Origin: Pseudomonadota bacterium
Lineage (GTDB): Bacteria; Pseudomonadota; Gammaproteobacteria; Burkholderiales; Burkholderiaceae_C
Direction of reading: 5' to 3'
DNA length: 38,961 bases
Assembly (NCBI GenBank): GCA_018241325.1
Contig: JAFEEB010000065.1
Coordinates: 1-38,961, forward strand
The notes beneath the pieces are model-generated. The model was not told where the DNA came from, did no database searches, and worked only from the letters and a program-made list of their open reading frames with translations. Within the stretch, counting starts at the first letter, position 1; every line of letters begins with the position of its first letter. Shown piece by piece: positions 8,539-16,923 of this stretch. A program made the position numbers and the translations under genes.

Positions 8539-10539
8539 TTACTTGAAATACTTCGACAGCGCTGCCAGCAAGCCCTCGGGGTGGGCCGCGCTGGTCAGGG
8601 GCGCCAGCTTGTCCACGTCGTAGGTTTCATCGTCGTGGAAGGAGGCCCAATATTGCTTCTGTGCGTTCCACATGCCGAACGCGCCGGTCTTGGACTGGCA
8701 CAGGCTGCCGTTGTAGGCGTGGATGCCGAAGGTGCTCTCGGTGTTGTCCGGTTTGTTGTCGCGCTTCCAGTTGGCGTTTTGCCATTCGAAGATGGCGAAG
8801 CCCTTGACCAGTGACTGGGGGTTGGCGTCCATGTATTCGCGCACCGCGCTGGCCTGGCCCACCACGGCGTCCACCTTGGCGTCCACCGAGCCGATGGCCA
8901 GGCTGTTGGTGCCCAGCTCGGTGATCACCAGCGGCACGCCCAGCTTCAGGTTGTCATAGGCCTGCAGGATGTTGTTCTTCAGGTCGTCGCCGGTCTTGAG
9001 CTTGAAGGTCTGCACCGCGTTGTAGAAGCGATTTGCGTACAGATCGGCCGGCAACTGATCGCGCAGCAGGTTGTAGAACTTCTTCTCGTCGCCATTGCTG
9101 ACCGGCACCGTCATGTAGTGGTCGGGAGCCAACTGGTGCAGCAGCTTGGCCACACGCACGGCCTTGGGGATCAGGGTGGCCGAGGTTTCGCCGTCCTGGT
9201 TCAGATCCAGCTCGTTGCCGATGCTGAACGAGTGCACGGCCGGGTGGATGGCGCCGTTTTTCTTGACGCTGGCGACGATCTGCGTGACGGTGTTGTCGAT
9301 GTTGTCCCACGGGCGGTTTTCTCGGTCCCGATTTTTGAAGTTGTAGTTGGACACCGGGATGATCACCTTGATGCCCAGCGACTGCGCCTTGTCCAGGAAG
9401 GCGATGTGGCCGTTGCCGCCCGTTTCCCACTTGTCGGAGCCGCGCTGGTAGTTGTAGTCGTACAGGCGCACCAGGTTGATGCCTTGCGCGGCCATGGCTT
9501 CCAGGTCGTTGCGCCCGCAGCCGTTCTTGCTGCCCCACAGGGCCTGGAAGGCTTCGGCGGTGGTGTCCGAGTCGAAGAAGGCGCCCGTCGGCGGCGCGAG
9601 GAACTTGGCCGGAATGGCCGAGTACGCCACGCCGCGCCAGGTCTGCGCAAACACCTCGGAGGGGATGCCGCGGGCGCCCGCGTCAACGAAGAGCACGGCG
9701 TTGCGCAGCACCGTGCCCGCGTCCGGCACGCCCGGGCCGGCGAGCAGCGTGGCGGCAAAGCTCAGGCGGCCGGAGGCGACGTCGTAGCGCGGGTCGGACA
9801 GGGTCAGCGGCATGATGTCGTAGTCGCCGTCGCCGGGGTCGCCCGCCACCGAGGCGTTGGGCAGCACGGCGCTGAAGCGCTCGGGCCACAGGTTGACGAA
9901 CTGGCCCAGGCTCTCGACGTCGGCACTGCGCGCGGGCGCGTTGTTCATCCACAGCACGTTCTGATCGACGCCTTGCAACTCCAGTCGCCAGTTGCCCGCG
10001 CTGTCTTTCGCCAGCGACGTGCTGGCGGCCGCCACCGCAAAGCTGGAGCCCTCGGCGGGCGCCTTGAGGTTGTTGAGCAGCGTGAGCACCGGGCGGGCAA
10101 AGCCGCCGGCGGGGGCGCCGAGCGCGTCCGACGCGCGGCTCACGTGCAGCGTCAGGCGCAGGCTGCGGGCGCCGGCGTCGTAGGCCACGTCGCGCACGCT
10201 GCCGAACAGGCCGTGCACATCGCCGGCCATGTGGAACTGCAGCAAGGCGTTGGGCGCCACGCCGCCATAGACGCGTTGCCAGTCCGCGTTGATGAAGGCC
10301 TGTGTCTTGGCATCACCCGTGAGTCGGTCGGGGCGGTCGCTGTACCAGTCGACCTCGGGTTCCACGCCGCTCAGGGTCACGGTGACATCCTGACCCACGC
10401 TGGCGGCGCCCGCGTTGCCGCTGGCGGCGGACAGCACGTAGATGCGCTGGGTCGGGTCGCCGTTGTCGGCGGTGTCATCGCCACCGCAGCCGACCAGCAG
10501 CAGCGCCAAGGTGGCCAACAGCAATTGAAGCAGTTTCAT
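8539..10539 (-). CDS. Exported lipoprotein with duplicated N-terminal domain and clan GH-A-like glycosidase barrel
   Basis: I do not recognise a named family for the whole 666-residue protein. It has a lipoprotein signal with lipobox LVGC (Cys18; Gly at +2). Residues about 51-158 and 184-287 look like two copies of one beta-rich domain. Each runs hydrophobic strand, L-x-GV, x-V-x-W, a short P-x-R, F-(I/V)-x-x-W, PNA, then a second strand block; copy 1 carries YSDRPDR. From about residue 300 a TIM-barrel glycosidase-like region follows. It has NLVRLYDYN, FSIGNELDLN (Glu443 as candidate acid/base in a GNE motif) and LVITELGTNS (Glu541 as candidate nucleophile), then FAIFEWQN. The last portion resembles endings of GH17/GH72-type or related beta-glucan-active enzymes. 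GAGGAA precedes the ATG. It is the last gene of a minus-strand group of hydrolases. Substrate unknown. Confidence 0.72.
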   Translation of the reverse strand: MKLLQLLLATLALLLVGCGGDDTADNGDPTQRIYVLSAASGNAGAASVGQDVTVTLSGVEPEVDWYSDRPDRLTGDAKTQAFINADWQRVYGGVAPNALLQFHMAGDVHGLFGSVRDVAYDAGARSLRLTLHVSRASDALGAPAGGFARPVLTLLNNLKAPAEGSSFAVAAASTSLAKDSAGNWRLELQGVDQNVLWMNNAPARSADVESLGQFVNLWPERFSAVLPNASVAGDPGDGDYDIMPLTLSDPRYDVASGRLSFAATLLAGPGVPDAGTVLRNAVLFVDAGARGIPSEVFAQTWRGVAYSAIPAKFLAPPTGAFFDSDTTAEAFQALWGSKNGCGRNDLEAMAAQGINLVRLYDYNYQRGSDKWETGGNGHIAFLDKAQSLGIKVIIPVSNYNFKNRDRENRPWDNIDNTVTQIVASVKKNGAIHPAVHSFSIGNELDLNQDGETSATLIPKAVRVAKLLHQLAPDHYMTVPVSNGDEKKFYNLLRDQLPADLYANRFYNAVQTFKLKTGDDLKNNILQAYDNLKLGVPLVITELGTNSLAIGSVDAKVDAVVGQASAVREYMDANPQSLVKGFAIFEWQNANWKRDNKPDNTESTFGIHAYNGSLCQSKTGAFGMWNAQKQYWASFHDDETYDVDKLAPLTSAAHPEGLLAALSKYFK

Positions 10540-10584
10540 TTTTGTGTTCCTCGTTGTGGTTATGGATTTTTGAAATGGGCGGGG

Positions 10585-12168
10585 TCAGGGCCGATCAGCG
10601 ACGCGCTGGAAGCGCCCGCGCTCGAGGTCCTCGGCGTAGCGCTCGATCTGCATTTGCCCCGGGGTGAACGTCAGAGCCGAAATGGAGCCCGGCGTCGCGC
10701 TCTCGCCCTGCGGCGCGAAGGTGAAGACGTCACCGTCCCAGTGGCGCAGGCCATGGCGCACGGCGGCCGGACCCAGCACCAGTTGCAGCGCGTCGCCCGC
10801 GGCATTCAACTCGATCCGGGCGTCGCCGTAGTACGCGCTGGCGTAGCGCCCGACCAGGCTGGCCAATGGCGACGGTGGCGTGGGCGCGGCCGGCGGCGGC
10901 TGGCCCACCAAGCGGCCCTGGGGCTTGTACTGGCCGTGCATCGCGTCCAGGTTCTGCATGGTCATCAGCCAGTCGGCGGCGGGCGCGTCGTCCCAGGCGC
11001 GCTCGCCGAAGAGCACGGCGATGGCTTCGGCCAGCCCGCGCGGCTGCGCGTTGGTGAGCACGGTGATGCCCAGCTGGGCCTGGGGCCACAGGATGAAGCT
11101 GGTGGCTGCGCCCATCACGAAGGCGCCGGAGTGCGAGACGCTGGCGTGGCCGTGCGGATCGGTGCCGACGTTGAAGCCGTAGCCATACTTGCCGTCGGGG
11201 TGGGCCGTCATGGCTGCTTGCAGGGCGGCGGGGCTGGCGAGCGCGCGCCCCTGCCACTGGCCCTGCGCCAGCACCAGCTTCATCCACTGCGCCATGTCGG
11301 CCGCACTGGAGCTGACGCCGCCCGCGGGCGACTGTGCGTCGGGCTGGCGCGGGGGCTCTTGCACCACGTAGCGCGCGGGGAAGGCGCCATAGGTGTCATA
11401 GCTGATGGCCACCTGCACATGGCCCCACGCCCGGTTGGCGCGCGCCGCAAAGTCGGCAAAGCGCGAGCTGGTGCGGCCCATGCCCAGTGGCCGGTACAGC
11501 GATTGCTCGGACAGCGTGGCCCAGTCGGTGCCGCGGGCTTGCGCCATGGCCTGGGCGGCCGCGGTCAGGCCGAAGTTGGTGTAGTCGTAGCTGCCGTAGG
11601 GGTTGAGCGCGACCGCGCGCAGGCGTTGCAGGATCTCGGTGCGGTCGTAGCCGATGTCTTCGAGCTGATCGCCCGCGTGGTCGGGCAGGCCGCTGCGGTG
11701 GCCGTACAGATCGCCCAGGGTGAGGCGGGCATTGGTCTGAGGGTCTGGATAGGCCAGCGCGAAGCCGGGCATCAAGCGCTGGATGGGCGTGCTCCAGTCG
11801 ATCGCCGGCTGCGCGGGCGCGGCGGCGCCCGGCATCTGGGTGGCCATTGCCGTGGCGCCGACGGGCTTGGACACCGAGGCGAGTTGAAACACGGTATCGG
11901 CATCGACCGCACCGCCCTGGTCCACGCGGCGCACGCCGAAGCCGTGCGCGTACACGGTCTGGCCGCGAAACACCACGGCCACCGCCACCCCGGGCACGCC
12001 GGTGCGCGCCATCCACTGCGGGATTTGCGTCTCGAGCCGGGTGATGGCGGCTTGCACGCTGTCGGGCTTGGGCGCCGGCGGGTCGCTGCCGCCGCGGGCG
12101 GCGAGCGTGGTGCTCAGGCAGGCGATGCCGGCAATGCCCACGCGGACGGTGAGTGACGTGCAGCGCAT
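10585..12168 (-). CDS. Serine hydrolase, beta-lactamase/class C-like, with C-terminal DUF3471 domain
   Basis: This is a penicillin-binding-protein-like hydrolase of the beta-lactamase superfamily (EstB/AmpC fold). The 527-residue product shows the SxxK motif SVSK (Ser98, Lys101), the YxN motif YTN (Tyr196-Asn198) and HSGAF as the third (KTG-like) element. The last hundred residues (VGRYASAYYGDARIEL and onward) look like the lipocalin-type DUF3471 domain often fused to such enzymes. The likely reaction is ester or amide hydrolysis in the periplasm. The N-terminus is hydrophobic but reads TLAARGGSDPPAP: one base change (TGC to CGC) would turn a classical LAAC lipobox into LAAR, so the lipid anchor seems to be lost. 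The ATG at 12168 is preferred, with GGAA upstream. It lies between an alpha/beta hydrolase gene and a lipoprotein gene on the same strand. Confidence 0.86.
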   Translation of the reverse strand: MRCTSLTVRVGIAGIACLSTTLAARGGSDPPAPKPDSVQAAITRLETQIPQWMARTGVPGVAVAVVFRGQTVYAHGFGVRRVDQGGAVDADTVFQLASVSKPVGATAMATQMPGAAAPAQPAIDWSTPIQRLMPGFALAYPDPQTNARLTLGDLYGHRSGLPDHAGDQLEDIGYDRTEILQRLRAVALNPYGSYDYTNFGLTAAAQAMAQARGTDWATLSEQSLYRPLGMGRTSSRFADFAARANRAWGHVQVAISYDTYGAFPARYVVQEPPRQPDAQSPAGGVSSSAADMAQWMKLVLAQGQWQGRALASPAALQAAMTAHPDGKYGYGFNVGTDPHGHASVSHSGAFVMGAATSFILWPQAQLGITVLTNAQPRGLAEAIAVLFGERAWDDAPAADWLMTMQNLDAMHGQYKPQGRLVGQPPPAAPTPPSPLASLVGRYASAYYGDARIELNAAGDALQLVLGPAAVRHGLRHWDGDVFTFAPQGESATPGSISALTFTPGQMQIERYAEDLERGRFQRVADRP

Positions 12169-12275
12169 GATTTGTTCCAAGGGTTGTTCTGGACCAGATG
12201 CTCGCATGGCGTGGCCGCTGGCAGATGGGTGAAGTGTGGGCGGTGCGTCCTGCGTTGGGGTCAGGCGTCCGGGCG

Positions 12276-13628
12276 CTATCGCACCGCAAACAGCTCGTCG
12301 AGCCAGTCCATCGAGACGGCGGCCGAGTACGCCAGGTTGCCGATCTGGCAGTGGCCGTCGGCGCCTTCCTCGACCGTGAACACGTGCGAGGCGCTGGGGC
12401 CGCCGACGGTTTGCAAAAAATGCGCGTGCTGCGCCAGCGGCTCCTTGCCTTCGCCCTGGCCGACCAGGGCGAGCGTGGGGCAGCGAATGCGCCTCAGGTC
12501 GTCGTCGCTGACACGAAAATCGCGCAGCCGCCGATAGGTCTGCTTGAAGCTGGGCTGACCCAGGCGCAGCATCAGGTTGCGCATCATCTCGCGGGTTTGC
12601 GGGGGCAGGACGCTGGGTGGAATGTGGTCCACGTCAGCCAGCCGGATGTCCTGCGCGTCGGGCATCTCGGCCGGATCGAAGCCGACGAAGGAAACCATGT
12701 AGGCGTGCAGATCGACGATGGGCGAGTTGGCGATCAGCGCGCGCAGGCGCGGCTCGTGCGCCGCGATGCGCGAGGCGAAGTAGCCGCCGTAGCTGATGCC
12801 CATCAGCGCCACGCGGCGCGCGTCGGTGCCGGGGCGTGCCAGCACGTGGTCGAGCGCCAGCTTGCCGATGCGCTCGTACTCGGGGATGAAGGCCATGCGC
12901 GGATGAAAACGCAAGGTGTCCATCTGGCCGGGGCCGGTGATCAGCATGAGGTGGTAGCCGCGCTCCTGCGCTGCGCGGCCATAGGCCAGCCAGGTTTCTT
13001 CGAGCGTGCCGTCGTAGCCGCTGATGATCAGCAGCGTTTTGCCGGGACGGGCGCCGGCCAGCGGGTTGCGAAAGTAGTAGGCCGGCAGCGGCGTGTCGCC
13101 CCAGGGCAGGGAGAACGCCTCGAACGGCGCGCCGTGGGCGCGCATGGCGGCGGCAAAGCAGTCGCGGCTTTGCAGGCCCAGCCTGGCGTGCCCGGGGTCC
13201 TGCACGCTGCTGTAGTACTCGGCCGCACGGTAGTTGTTGCAGGCCACCAGGTATTGGTCGCGCGCGCTGGCGGCATGGCCGCGACGGGCACGGGCCAGCG
13301 CGTCGGCCTCCTGCCGTGCGCCGGCGGCGGCGAATTCCTGCACCCAGCTGGCCGGCACGCCGTTGTCGATGCGCTGCGCCAGCGCCAGGCATTCACCGAC
13401 GGAGGCGCCGCCATAGCGCGCCGCGCCCAGCTGGCGCAGCAACTGATAGTCCATTTCGGCGTCGGCAAAGCCCTGCACGCGGGTGCGGCTGCGCTCCAGG
13501 CGGGAGGCGGGCGTGTCGGTGCCTGATGGGGCCGTCTGGCCCTGTGCCAGCACGGGCGGCGCCAGGGTGCTGGCTGCGGCGGCAAGGAAGGCCCGCCGTG
13601 GGGGCGTGGCTGCGGTTGGCGTGGACAT
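12276..13628 (-). CDS. Tat-exported alpha/beta hydrolase (FrsA/esterase-like)
   Basis: This 450-residue alpha/beta hydrolase has a twin-arginine-type signal peptide (PPRRAFLAAAAS, hydrophobic stretch, cleavage near VLAQG). A helical N-terminal region (about 40-170) is followed by the hydrolase fold with GKTLLIISGYDGTLEET, the nucleophile elbow GISYGG (Ser279), a strand-end segment CPTLALVGQGEGKEPL that may hold the acid, and GADGHCQIG with the candidate catalytic His426. Domain order resembles the FrsA/2,6-dihydroxypseudooxynicotine hydrolase group, whose members act on C-C or ester bonds; the substrate cannot be read from sequence. The gene lies 36 bases after an AraC-type regulator and 107 bases before the serine hydrolase, all on the same strand. 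Confidence 0.85.
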   Translation of the reverse strand: MSTPTAATPPRRAFLAAAASTLAPPVLAQGQTAPSGTDTPASRLERSRTRVQGFADAEMDYQLLRQLGAARYGGASVGECLALAQRIDNGVPASWVQEFAAAGARQEADALARARRGHAASARDQYLVACNNYRAAEYYSSVQDPGHARLGLQSRDCFAAAMRAHGAPFEAFSLPWGDTPLPAYYFRNPLAGARPGKTLLIISGYDGTLEETWLAYGRAAQERGYHLMLITGPGQMDTLRFHPRMAFIPEYERIGKLALDHVLARPGTDARRVALMGISYGGYFASRIAAHEPRLRALIANSPIVDLHAYMVSFVGFDPAEMPDAQDIRLADVDHIPPSVLPPQTREMMRNLMLRLGQPSFKQTYRRLRDFRVSDDDLRRIRCPTLALVGQGEGKEPLAQHAHFLQTVGGPSASHVFTVEEGADGHCQIGNLAYSAAVSMDWLDELFAVR

Positions 13629-13664
13629 GATGGGTGGCGTGCGGGTGTGCGGATGCGTTGCGGG

Positions 13665-14663
13665 TCAGGGCGCCGGCTCTGGGCGCATGCGTTGGTGCCA
13701 TTCGGTGGGCGACAGGCCAAAGCGCTTGCGAAACAGCTTGCTGAAGCTGGACTGGTCGGCAAAGCCGCAGCGCCAGGACAGCGCTCCCACGTTCAGCCGG
13801 GCGCTTTGCTCGATCAGCGCGCAGGCATGCAGCAGGCGCTGCTCGCGCAGCGCGCCCATCACGGTGCTGCCTTGGGCCGCAAAGGCCTCGTACAAGCGCG
13901 TGCGCGAGCACGCGGCGCCGTGGGCGATGGCGGCGACGTCCAGATCGTGCCGGTGCGCGTGCAGGCGCATGAACTGCAATGCGGCGGCGTGATGCGCGGC
14001 GTCGGCATCCGGTTTGTCGCTGGCCGCGTCCGGCACGCGGCCCTGACGTCCCAGGTTGCGCAGCGTCAGCAAGGCCAGCGCGCGCGTGGCCTGCAGCAAG
14101 TCGGCATGGTCGGCGGCGTCGAGTCGGCCGCTGCGTGCCAGTTGGGCGAGCTGCTCCAGTTGGACGGACAGCAGGGGCACCAGCGCGCATTGGGCCGGGG
14201 TGATCAGCATGTTGCCCGGCTCGCGCCCCAGCGCGGCGGCGGCATCCGGACGGGGCAGGGCCAGAAAGACCTCGCGCGAATTCGGGCCCCAGCGATAGTG
14301 GCCCGGACCCCGCGTGTCGTACAGGCCCAGCATGCCCGGTCCGATGCGCTGGGGCGTGCCCGGCGCGGCGTCATGCAGCACGTGGCCGCTCTGGATCAGC
14401 GTGAGCACCACCATGCCGGGTTCGTTGCCGGCGCGACGCGAATCGGTGCGCATCTCATAGGCGGTCGAGCGCATGACGCCGAATGTGCAGGCCTCGCTGT
14501 GCAGGGTGAGCAGCTCGGCGTCAAGCGGCGAGCCCGGCAGCGGCGGCAGCAGGTCCACCCAGCGGTGGGCGCGCTCGCGCCAGGCGTCAAAACGCAGCGC
14601 GGGCTCGGCGTCGTCGGTGGACAGGCGCACCAGCTTGCACGGGGGCGGCGCGGGCGGGGTCAT
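13665..14663 (-). CDS. AraC-family transcriptional regulator (copy 1 of a tandem pair)
   Basis: This 332-residue regulator has an N-terminal ligand-sensing domain of the AraC-binding-like type (about residues 1-200) and a C-terminal double helix-turn-helix. The latter reads LDVAAIAHGAACSRTRLYEAF, LNVGALSWRCGFADQSSFSKLF and the closing FGLSPTEWHQ. The start at 14663 (MTPPAPPPCK) is chosen because it aligns with the N-terminus of its neighbour at 14815-15807; an open frame extends further upstream without similarity. It shares long stretches of protein and DNA identity with that neighbour, for example the block GVMRSTAYEMRT versus GTKRSTAYEMRT, so the two arose by tandem duplication. It most likely controls the hydrolase genes directly downstream. 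Confidence 0.9.
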   Translation of the reverse strand: MTPPAPPPCKLVRLSTDDAEPALRFDAWRERAHRWVDLLPPLPGSPLDAELLTLHSEACTFGVMRSTAYEMRTDSRRAGNEPGMVVLTLIQSGHVLHDAAPGTPQRIGPGMLGLYDTRGPGHYRWGPNSREVFLALPRPDAAAALGREPGNMLITPAQCALVPLLSVQLEQLAQLARSGRLDAADHADLLQATRALALLTLRNLGRQGRVPDAASDKPDADAAHHAAALQFMRLHAHRHDLDVAAIAHGAACSRTRLYEAFAAQGSTVMGALREQRLLHACALIEQSARLNVGALSWRCGFADQSSFSKLFRKRFGLSPTEWHQRMRPEPAP

Positions 14664-14814
14664 GGCCTCCAGCATGCCGCCAGTTTTGACGGCGCGCACC
14701 GCCATCCGGACGCTTGCCCCCAAACTGGGACGCATTGACCAGAGATTCGTCCGCGCGGTTTGACGGAGGTCGGAGCCGGGCCGGTCATGGCTTCTGCTCG
14801 GCCGGGGCAAGGCC

Positions 14815-15807
14815 TCAACCGACCAGGCCGCGGCGCGCGTGCACGCGCCACTCGGTGGGCGACAGGCCAAAGCGCGTGCGAAAGAGCTTGCTGAAACCCG
14901 AGGGGTCGGCAAAACCGCAGCGCCAGGCCAGGGCGCCGACATTCAGGCGCGGGCTTTGCTCGATCAAGCTGCGGGCGCGTTGCAGGCGAATTTCGCGCAG
15001 CGCGCCCATCACCGTCTCGTGCTGGGCGGCAAACGCCTCATACAGCCGCGTTCGCGAGCAGTGGGCGCCACGCGCTATCGCGGCGCCATCCAGGTCGTGG
15101 CGATGGGCGTGCTGCTGCATGAAGCGCAGCGCCGCGGCGTGGCGCCCGGCGTGCAGGTTCTCGCGCACGTCGTCTGCGTTGCCGGGCGAACCTTGCCGGC
15201 CCAGGGTGCGCAAGGTGAGCAGCGCCAGCGCGCGCGTGGCCTCCAGCAGGGCGGCGTACTCGCCGGCGTCCAGCGCGTCGGGCTGGCGGGCCAGGCGCGC
15301 GAGGTGGGCCATTTGGCTGGACAGCATGGGCGCCAAAGGGGAGTGTTGCGGCGAGATCAGCACGTTGCCGGGGTCGCGTCCCAGGCAGGCCCAGGCTTCG
15401 CGGCGCGGCAAGGCCACATAGGTCTGCCGGGCGTTGGTGCTCCAGCGATAGTGGCCCATGCGTTGCGGGGCGTACAAGCCCAGCATGCCGGCGCGGGCGT
15501 GGTGGTGCTCGCCCGCGGCGGCGTTCAGCTGCATCTCGCCGGCCTCGAGCAAGGACAGGATCACCATGTCTTCGTTCGGTGGCACATGCTGCGAGCCGGT
15601 GCGCATCTCGTAGGCGGTGGAGCGCTTGGTGCCGAACAGGCAGCGCTCGCTGCGCATCAGCGTCCACGATGCATCCAGATCGTCGCCGGGCGCCAGCGGT
15701 CGCGCGTCCACCCAGTTGTGGGCCACCTCGCGCCAATACGCCAGCCGGGCAGCGGGTTCCAGTTCGCTGGAGGACCAGTGTTCGACCGTGCAGGGCGGGG
15801 GTGACAT
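14815..15807 (-). CDS. AraC-family transcriptional regulator (copy 2 of a tandem pair)
   Basis: This 330-residue paralogue of the regulator at 13665-14663 has the same layout. The N-terminal sensor domain contains RLAYWREVAHNWVDARPL, HYRWSTNARQTYVALPRR and GRDPGNVLISPQ. The C-terminal AraC helix-turn-helix contains LDGAAIARGAHCSRTRLYEAF, LNVGALAWRCGFADPSGFSKLF and FGLSPTEWRVH. The ATG at 15807 gives the full family length. It lies 151 bases upstream of copy 1 and is followed by it on the same strand. Divergence is concentrated in the sensor half, which suggests that the two may respond to different ligands. Confidence 0.9.
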   Translation of the reverse strand: MSPPPCTVEHWSSSELEPAARLAYWREVAHNWVDARPLAPGDDLDASWTLMRSERCLFGTKRSTAYEMRTGSQHVPPNEDMVILSLLEAGEMQLNAAAGEHHHARAGMLGLYAPQRMGHYRWSTNARQTYVALPRREAWACLGRDPGNVLISPQHSPLAPMLSSQMAHLARLARQPDALDAGEYAALLEATRALALLTLRTLGRQGSPGNADDVRENLHAGRHAAALRFMQQHAHRHDLDGAAIARGAHCSRTRLYEAFAAQHETVMGALREIRLQRARSLIEQSPRLNVGALAWRCGFADPSGFSKLFRTRFGLSPTEWRVHARRGLVG

Positions 15808-15868
15808 GGTGAACCGGATTCTAGATACAAATAGAAACTTTGGGTTTATCTTCTGCGGATCGCCAACG

Positions 15869-15907
15869 AAAAAGCCGCAGCGCGCGCAAGGCGGCGCTTG
15901 CGCGCGC
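15869..15907 (-). terminator. Putative intrinsic terminator of mutL-miaA
   Basis: An 11-base-pair perfect stem (GCGCGCGCAAG at 15880-15890 with CTTGCGCGCGC at 15897-15907, loop GCGGCG) lies 20 bases after the miaA stop. On the minus strand it is followed seven bases later by TTTTT (15873-15869). The distance to the T-tract is longer than ideal, so this is a probable but not perfect terminator. The segment 15808-15868 next to it is AT-rich and is the likely promoter region of the AraC copy 2 gene. Confidence 0.6.
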
Positions 15908-15927
15908 CCGCGCGGGCGGATCGGCGG

Positions 15928-16923
15928 TCATGCCGCTGGCGAGGCGTGCTCAAGCAGATGGTGCAACACCTGCGCGCGGAGCGCGGCGCTGGTGGCGTCG
16001 GCGTCAACCGGCACAAGGTGGCGCCGGGGCATGGCGCGCAGCCAGGTCATCTGGCGCTTGGCCAACTGGCGCGTGGCGATGATGCCGCGCTCGCGCAACT
16101 CGGCCAGGGGCCAGGCTTCGTCCAGCGCCTGCCAGGCCTGGCGGTAGCCCACGCAGCGCATGGCGGGCAGGTCGGGCGTGAGGTCGCCTCGTGCGCGCAA
16201 GGCCTTGACTTCGTCCAGAAAACCGGCCGCGAGCATGGCGTCGAAGCGTTCGGCAATGCGTTGGTGCAGCCATGCGCGCTCCATCGGTTCGAGGGAAAAA
16301 AGCGGCATGGCGCTTGTCCCATGCGCGCAAGCTGCTGCCGTTTTTATAGTGTGAAAGCTTGACAAGGGGCGGCCGGTGAGTTCCCACACTTCCAGCGCGC
16401 GTTGAACGCGCTGGCTGTCGGAGGGCGCCAGGCGGGCGGCGGTGGCGGGGTCGACGCGGGCCAGCTCCGCATGCAGCGCCGGCCAGCCAAGGGCCCGCGC
16501 GCGGTCGTCGATGCGGTCACGTACGGCCGGGTCGGCGCGGGGCAGCTCATCCAGGCCGTCCAGCAATGCCTTGAAGTACAGCATGGTGCCCCCCACCAGC
16601 AGCGGCAGGCGGCCGCGCGCGCGGATCTCGGGGATCAGCCGCTGGGCGTCGCGCGCAAACTCGGCTGCGCTGTAGGCTTCGCGCGGGTCGCGGATGTCGA
16701 TCAGGTGGTGCGGCACCGCGGCGCGTTCGGCCGGCGTGGGCTTGGCGGTGCCGATGTCCATGCCGCGATAGACCAGGGCCGAATCGACGCTGATGATCTC
16801 CACCGGCCATTCTTCGGCGATCGCCAGCGCCAGCGCGCTCTTGCCGCTCGCGGTGGGACCGGCCAGGCACAGGGCCTCGATCGCGGGCGGGGTGATGTCA
16901 GCGGCCACGCAGGAACAGTCCAT
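15928..16923 (-). CDS. miaA: tRNA dimethylallyltransferase MiaA
   Basis: MiaA adds a dimethylallyl group to A37 of tRNAs reading codons that start with U (the i6A step of ms2i6A). The 331-residue product has the P-loop [12 protein letters not shown] (residues 20-31), [38 protein letters not shown], and the tRNA-binding C-terminal part [10 protein letters not shown] with [12 protein letters not shown]. The ATG at 16923 overlaps the end of mutL by 26 bases; a GTG at 16908 is a possible alternative. Residues about 189-205 ([14 protein letters not shown]) are encoded by an in-frame copy of a repeat family also present in mutL and intergenic regions. Co-directional and overlapping with mutL, as in many proteobacteria. 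Confidence 0.96.
   Translation of the reverse strand: MDCSCVAADITPPAIEALCLAGPTASGKSALALAIAEEWPVEIISVDSALVYRGMDIGTAKPTPAERAAVPHHLIDIRDPREAYSAAEFARDAQRLIPEIRARGRLPLLVGGTMLYFKALLDGLDELPRADPAVRDRIDDRARALGWPALHAELARVDPATAARLAPSDSQRVQRALEVWELTGRPLSSFHTIKTAAACAHGTSAMPLFSLEPMERAWLHQRIAERFDAMLAAGFLDEVKALRARGDLTPDLPAMRCVGYRQAWQALDEAWPLAELRERGIIATRQLAKRQMTWLRAMPRRHLVPVDADATSAALRAQVLHHLLEHASPAA
16311..16358 (-). repeat. Comamonadaceae-type palindromic repeat, copy inside miaA
   Basis: Read on the minus strand, this copy carries the shared core AGCnnnTTGCGCnnnnnGGACAAGCGC and a preceding ACTATAAAAA. It is aligned in the same register as the copies at 17575-17641, 31174-31232 and 33542-33588. It lies in frame within miaA and contributes a loop of about 16 residues without disturbing the flanking conserved motifs. 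Confidence 0.75.

Noticed and set aside
9118-12156. Very long plus-strand open frame (about 1,000 codons) antisense to the lipoprotein and serine hydrolase genes
   Set aside because: Its product is His/Gly/Ala/Arg-rich without domains; it is the mirror of GC-biased third positions of two well-supported minus-strand genes.
13665-14942. N-terminal extension of AraC copy 1 to 425 residues
   Set aside because: The extension is a shifted-frame translation of the end of copy 2 and its spacer; alignment of the paralogues places the start at 14663.
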